NCBI RefSeq assembly: GCF_024347195.1 | Contig: NZ_AP025281.1 | Coordinates: 3,410,001 to 3,474,000, forward strand | Origin: Aliamphritea hakodatensis | Lineage (GTDB): Bacteria > Pseudomonadota > Gammaproteobacteria > Pseudomonadales > Balneatricaceae | DNA: 64,000 nucleotides | Direction of reading: 5' to 3' | Part shown: piece after piece, positions 60,903-64,000 of the stretch | How the letters are laid out: every line of letters begins with the position of its first letter | How positions within the stretch are numbered: position 1 is the stretch's first letter | Made by a program: the position numbers and the translations under genes | Notes under the pieces: model-generated | Databases searched by the model: none | The model's input: only the letters and a program-made list of their open reading frames with translations | What the model was told of the DNA's origin: nothing

Positions 60903-62093
60903 ATGAAGACTTTCAGTAAATCCTTTACCCAGCAGGAAGCAATCCCGGAAGCAGGTATCGCAGCGGCAAACAGCGTTATGCAATCAGGCCGTTTACACCG
61001 CTATAACACACTGCCGGATGAACGCAGTGAAACTGATCTGCTGGAAATTGAATATGCCGGATACATGGGCGTGCCTTATTGTCTGGCCTGTTCTTCCGGC
61101 GGCTATGCCCTGCACGTTGCAATGCGTGCAGCGGGCGTCAAAACAGGTGACAAAGTACTCTGTAATGCCTTCACGCTGGCACCGGTTCCCGGCGCTATTC
61201 ATAATAGCGGTGCAGAACCTGTTCTGGTGGATGTTGCTGATGATTATTGCATTGATCTTGATGATCTGGATGCCAAAGCCGCCAGCAGTGGCGCGAAATT
61301 TTTCATGCTCTCGCACATGCGCGGTCATTTGGCAGACATGGACCGCATCATGGAGATCTGTGAAAAGTACGGTCTGTTCCTGATTGAAGACTGTGCACAT
61401 ACCATGGGCGCCAGCTGGAACGGTCAGAAAAGCGGCACCTTCGGTGATGTTGCCTGTTTCAGTACCCAGACCTATAAGCACATCAACTCCGGTGAAGGCG
61501 GCTTCCTGACAACCCGTCACCCGGAGATTATGGCCCGTGCCATCATGCACTCCGGCTCATACATGCTGTTTGAACGCCACTTTGCTGCGCCGCCAAAGGA
61601 AGCCTTTGCAGACATTCGCTTTGAAACACCCAACTACAGCGGTCGGATGGATAACCTTCGCGCCGCTATCCTGCGTCCGCAACTGGCTGATCTGGATACT
61701 CAGTGTCAACGTTGGAATGCACGCTACCGTCTGCTTGAAACCCTGTTTAACGCCTGTCCCGGTATTCACATTCCGGCCCGTCCCGCAGCAGAAGATTTTG
61801 TTGCCAGCTCCATCCAGTTCTCGCTACCGGACTTCTCAGAAGCGCAGATTTTGGAAGTGGTTACGGAGTGCGCCAGACGTGGTGTCGTACTGAAGTGGTT
61901 TGGTGATGCAGATCCTAAAGATTACACCAGCCGGTATGACAGCTGGCGCTACATTAAAGATATGCCTCAGCTACCCAAAACCGAACAGATCCTGAGTAAA
62001 CTGCTGGATATGCGTATCCCGCTTACCTTCAGTGAAGAAGACTGTCAGCTGTTGGGTGAAATCATTTCTGAAGTAGTTAGCGAACAAACGTAG
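60903..62093 (+). CDS. DegT/DnrJ/EryC1-family PLP aminotransferase
   Basis: A 396-residue sugar-aminotransferase-fold protein. The YCLACSSGGYALHVAMRAAG N-terminal region is followed by DCAHTMGASWNGQKSGTFGD and the PLP Lys at about residue 192 in QTYKHINSGEGG. Members transfer an amino group to keto-sugars or other carbonyls, or catalyse dehydrations. The gene follows the HpsN-like gene by 68 bp with an AGGA site and is probably co-transcribed. No nucleotide-sugar or polysaccharide genes are near, so the substrate is likely a small carbonyl compound produced or consumed by the HpsN-like enzyme. Inference only. Confidence 0.88.
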   Translation: MKTFSKSFTQQEAIPEAGIAAANSVMQSGRLHRYNTLPDERSETDLLEIEYAGYMGVPYCLACSSGGYALHVAMRAAGVKTGDKVLCNAFTLAPVPGAIHNSGAEPVLVDVADDYCIDLDDLDAKAASSGAKFFMLSHMRGHLADMDRIMEICEKYGLFLIEDCAHTMGASWNGQKSGTFGDVACFSTQTYKHINSGEGGFLTTRHPEIMARAIMHSGSYMLFERHFAAPPKEAFADIRFETPNYSGRMDNLRAAILRPQLADLDTQCQRWNARYRLLETLFNACPGIHIPARPAAEDFVASSIQFSLPDFSEAQILEVVTECARRGVVLKWFGDADPKDYTSRYDSWRYIKDMPQLPKTEQILSKLLDMRIPLTFSEEDCQLLGEIISEVVSEQT

Positions 62094-62122
62094 TCAGCGC
62101 ACTGAATCACTGAATTCAGGCG

Positions 62123-62149
62123 AAAAAAAACCGGGTGCAAGCACCCGGT
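62123..62149 (-). terminator. Terminator of sRNA copy A
   Basis: Stem ACCGGGTGC / GCACCCGGT with a 2-nt loop, followed on the minus strand by T8. Confidence 0.9.
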
Positions 62150-62301
62150 AAAAATACTTATGACAAGAGCCTATTGCCTGGATCGCGCCAAATACGATTT
62201 CAGCAATTGATCGTAAAATGAAAAGGGCCTGGCCAAATCAGGCCCTTTCCCGTAGCAACCCTTCGGTGAGGTGAGGAAGTGTTGCCAACCACTTACGAGC
62301 C
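62123..62301 (-). ncRNA. Putative Fur-regulated small RNA, copy A
   Basis: Predicted minus-strand transcript of about 180 nt from a promoter at 62308-62335 to the terminator at 62123. A 5' hairpin (arms TGGCAAC and GTTGCTA) presents the loop CTCACCTCACC, complementary to Shine-Dalgarno-like GGTGAGG sequences. A second hairpin (AAAGGGCCTG / CAGGCCCTTT, 62222-62248) is followed by TTTTCATTTT and could terminate an 80-85 nt short form. A third stem TACGAT / ATCGTA lies further down. The arrangement resembles PrrF or RyhB functionally (iron-repressed sRNA), but the sequence is not one I recognise. Confidence 0.78.
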
Positions 62302-62307
62302 AGAGCA

Positions 62308-62339
62308 ATAATACATTACTGATAATGATTATCAACAAC
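62308..62339 (-). promoter_or_regulatory. Promoter with Fur box, sRNA copy A
   Basis: On the minus strand -35 TTGATA (62330-62335) and -10 TATTAT (62308-62313) are 16 bp apart. The Fur box at 62321-62339 (GATAATGATTATCA core) matches the 19-bp consensus in 15 positions and overlaps the -35 and spacer, so Fe-Fur would repress. Confidence 0.85.
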
Positions 62340-62472
62340 TTTTGATAATTTATCTCATTTCAAGCTCTACCTTCTCTGAAAACACTGCAACATCAGCCCC
62401 TCCCGCAGAAGTGAATTGCCGTTAAATCACAAAGAAACATACATCCGGAATGTGTAACGCTGATTTCAGACG

Positions 62473-62499
62473 AAAAAAAACCGGGTGCAAGCACCCGGT
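62473..62499 (-). terminator. Terminator of sRNA copy B
   Basis: Identical to that of copy A: stem ACCGGGTGC / GCACCCGGT, loop of 2 nt, then T8 on the minus strand. Confidence 0.9.
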
Positions 62500-62650
62500 A
62501 AAAATACTTATGACAAGAGCCTATTGCCTGGATCGCGCCAAATACGATGCAGGCATAGTTCGTAAAATGAAAAGCGTCTGGCCAAATCAGACTCTTTTCC
62601 GCAGCAACCCTTCGGTGAGGTGAGGAAGTGTTGCTGACCACTTACGAGGC
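62473..62650 (-). ncRNA. Putative Fur-regulated small RNA, copy B
   Basis: Predicted minus-strand transcript of about 178 nt, a near-identical paralogue of copy A, located upstream of it in transcription order. The 5' hairpin keeps the same CTCACCTCACC loop with stem arms CAGCAAC and GTTGCTG; relative to copy A one pair changes T-A to C-G and one G-U to A-U, so pairing is preserved. The second hairpin (AAAAGAGTCTG / CAGACGCTTTT) also keeps pairing with one C-G to T-A change and one mismatch. The third stem TACGA/TCGTA is kept while its loop diverges. Confidence 0.78.
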
Positions 62651-62656
62651 AGAGCA

Positions 62657-62688
62657 ATGATACATTAACGATAATGATTATCAACAAC
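62657..62688 (-). promoter_or_regulatory. Promoter with Fur box, sRNA copy B
   Basis: Minus-strand -35 TTGATA (62679-62684) and -10 TATCAT (62657-62662) are 16 bp apart, with the same Fur box (62670-62688) as copy A. Confidence 0.85.
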
Positions 62689-62725
62689 TTTTAAGAATTG
62701 TTTTCATTCCCTGGAAAACAAACAT

Positions 62726-63175
62726 TCAAACCACGGCGTCGGGCTGAGCAACCGGAAATATCCGATCATAAACCCAGGTATACATAAAGGTCATCAGCAC
62801 GACACTGGCCATCACGGCAATGTCCATCAGCAGTGCCTGCCAGAGACCGAAACCTAACCACCACATGATAATCGGCAACGATGTGGCCGTCAGGGTAAAC
62901 TCAAAACTCAGGGCATGAATAATTCTGCCTACAAAACTCCGTTCAGTCGGTACCCTGCCAAACGCAACATCAACCCGGTCATAGACATAATTAAACGCCA
63001 GATTGATTACCATCGCTTTAGCGCTGAGAATCAGCGATAACGCTCCCATTTCCAGCAGCTCTTTATCCAGAGCATAACTCAGTGCCGGAGTAATGGTGCT
63101 GATTAACAATATCTCAAAGATAACGGTATAACGAATTCTGTCCCATTTATTCCGGATAACAATCTCTGTCGCCAT
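62726..63175 (-). CDS. PACE-family multidrug efflux protein (AceI-like, BTP domain)
   Basis: A 149-residue inner-membrane protein with four helices arranged as two bacterial transmembrane pair units, RIRYTVIFEILLI and RIIHALSFEFTLTA each opening a unit, with the conserved Glu in the first helix and NYVYDRVD and YTWVYDRIFP closing them. PACE proteins such as AceI export chlorhexidine and short-chain diamines. The start at 63175 is chosen because the longer TTG reading adds non-family residues. It is divergent from a LysR regulator with a shared dyad site, as for aceI/aceR. Confidence 0.88.
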   Translation of the reverse strand: MATEIVIRNKWDRIRYTVIFEILLISTITPALSYALDKELLEMGALSLILSAKAMVINLAFNYVYDRVDVAFGRVPTERSFVGRIIHALSFEFTLTATSLPIIMWWLGFGLWQALLMDIAVMASVVLMTFMYTWVYDRIFPVAQPDAVV

Positions 63176-63258
63176 CTCCACTGCTCTCCATACCAACATC
63201 AAAATTTATAATATGCTGGCTATTCTAATCATCATTCAGATGGAATAAAGTTACTTAG

Positions 63259-63275
63259 TATCTATATTTTAGATA
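63259..63275. promoter_or_regulatory. LysR-type dyad operator between the PACE and LysR genes
   Basis: TATCTA-N5-TAGATA is a 17-bp palindrome containing the T-N11-A LysR box, 9 bp before the LysR start and 83 bp before the PACE gene start. Confidence 0.65.
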
Positions 63276-63284
63276 GGTAGCTAA

Positions 63285-64000
63285 ATGCTCAGCACTGATC
63301 AGATCACCGCCTTTATCGCCGCCGCCGAACACGGCTCATTTTCTGCGGCAGCCCGCAGCCTTAATAAAGCACAGTCAGCCGTTAGCCATGCCATTCAGAA
63401 TCTTGAGATTGATCTTGGCATAGAACTGTTTGACCGCAGCGCCCGCAGCCCAAGCCTCACCCCGGCGGGAAAAGTCCTGCTACGTAAAGCGCACGCCTTA
63501 CAACAGACCCGGCAGGAATTCATTGCCCAGGCGACGTCCCTGAACGGAGCCAATGAAACCGAGATCTGTCTGGCCATTGCCCAGAGCGTCTGGGACCTGC
63601 CCCTGCTGGAAGTCCTCAGGGAGTTCGAACAGAAATACCCGTATGTCACACTGGAATTGCTGGACCCGGGCAGCAGCGATGCGGCCGAACTGATCCGTTC
63701 CGGCCGGGCAGATATCGGCCTGATGATGGAGCAGGAAATCTATCCCAAGGGGTTTCGCTTCAGCGGTATCGGCTATGCCCGCTTATTACCGGTGTGCCAC
63801 CCGGATCATCCCCTGGTTGCACAGCAACCGGTCAGCCATCAGCAGCTGCGACAACACCGCCAACTGCTGGCCAGTAACCGGAATCCTGACGACCGCAGCC
63901 ACGACCGTCACTTGCTCAGCCCGGACCTGTGGCGTTTTGAAAGCCCGCACGTCATGCTGGAAGCCGTGTGTGCAGGTCTTGGCTGGGCATTCCTGCATGA
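63285..64000 (+). CDS. LysR-family regulator, divergent from PACE gene (C-terminus outside window)
   Basis: At least 238 codons of a LysR regulator; the gene runs off the right edge. The ATG at 63285 has TAGGTAG upstream. N-terminal winged helix at about residues 5-62 (FIAAAEHGSFSAAARSLNKA, then QSAVSHAIQNLE), then an effector domain beginning near 90 (EICLAIAQSVW). By analogy with AceR of Acinetobacter it probably activates the divergent PACE efflux gene in response to the exported compound. No defect visible in the portion present. Confidence 0.92.
   Translation, partial: MLSTDQITAFIAAAEHGSFSAAARSLNKAQSAVSHAIQNLEIDLGIELFDRSARSPSLTPAGKVLLRKAHALQQTRQEFIAQATSLNGANETEICLAIAQSVWDLPLLEVLREFEQKYPYVTLELLDPGSSDAAELIRSGRADIGLMMEQEIYPKGFRFSGIGYARLLPVCHPDHPLVAQQPVSHQQLRQHRQLLASNRNPDDRSHDRHLLSPDLWRFESPHVMLEAVCAGLGWAFLH

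Larger units (their letters stand above)
62113..62689 (-). repeat. Tandem duplication carrying two Fur-regulated sRNA units
   Basis: Copy A is 62113-62340 and copy B 62463-62689, about 350 bp apart. Plus-strand bases 62121-62198 and 62471-62548 are identical over 78 nt, and 62254-62285 and 62603-62634 over 32 nt. Differences cluster in a hairpin loop and in paired stem positions. The 632-bp region 62094-62725 holds no other gene; an ORF over copy B is a shadow. Confidence 0.9.

Noticed and set aside
62393..62641. 82-codon minus-strand ORF at the sRNA locus
   Set aside because: It overlaps sRNA copy B, is not preserved in copy A (where the same frame is interrupted), and contains the terminator hairpin.
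62113..62689. Two long repeats as a CRISPR or transposon feature
   Set aside because: Only two units of about 228 bp with promoter, Fur box and terminator each; no short regular spacers, no target-site duplication and no transposase.

Overview
The window looks like chromosomal DNA of a marine, facultatively denitrifying gammaproteobacterium, probably of the Oceanospirillaceae type (Amphritea, Neptunomonas or Marinobacterium relatives). That assignment is inferred from gene content: a clade I nitrous oxide reductase operon, a Soe-type sulfite dehydrogenase with a TauE-type exporter, TTT and TRAP carboxylate-type transporters, choline-sulfatase with its radical-SAM maturase, and cobaltochelatase CobST. 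Coding density is normal. I see no tRNA, rRNA, CRISPR array, insertion sequence or prophage. The genes are mostly accessory catabolic and respiratory modules.

Layout. 1-8.5 kb: a LacI-controlled operon (branched-chain-type ABC importer LivK-H-MG-F, an SDR, an AroE-like dehydrogenase, a truncated aldehyde dehydrogenase) with two palindromic operators in the divergent promoter region. 9-13 kb: a chemoreceptor, a degenerate pirin and a PuuC-like aldehyde dehydrogenase. 13.3-21.6 kb: the nos operon in the order (CusF-like)-nosR-Z-D-F-Y-L on the minus strand, behind a textbook FNR/DNR-type promoter. 22-27 kb: GST, SulP permease, a small ribbon-helix-helix-like protein and a semialdehyde-type dehydrogenase. 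26.8-33 kb: soeABC and a TauE/SafE exporter. 33-37 kb: cobS-cobT and a DUF3461 gene.

37-55 kb appears to be one regulatory neighbourhood for an imported sulfate ester or related organic anion: metallophosphoesterase, universal stress protein, TctA, two different TctB proteins, a ROK regulator, sulfatase maturase, cytoplasmic choline-sulfatase-like enzyme, TctC, a complete TRAP transporter, an IclR regulator and a GMC oxidoreductase. Four copies of a 21-bp palindrome (probable ROK operator) lie before the TTT, ROK, TctC and TRAP/IclR units. Three copies of a 22-bp element (probable IclR operator) lie before the TRAP operon, iclR and the GMC gene. 55-62 kb: a MocR regulator, a PLP decarboxylase, a LysR regulator, and a histidinol-dehydrogenase-like (HpsN-like) enzyme paired with a DegT-type aminotransferase, possibly an amino-alcohol or amino-sulfonate pathway.

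The most striking element is at 62.1-62.7 kb: two tandem, minus-strand, non-coding transcription units, each with its own Fur-box-overlapped promoter and terminator. The transcripts are nearly identical, with a CU-rich loop resembling an anti-Shine-Dalgarno sequence and compensatory base changes in the flanking stem. They look like an iron-responsive sRNA pair with the organisation of Pseudomonas PrrF1/PrrF2, but with a sequence I do not recognise. The window ends with a PACE-family efflux gene and a divergent, truncated LysR gene sharing a dyad operator.
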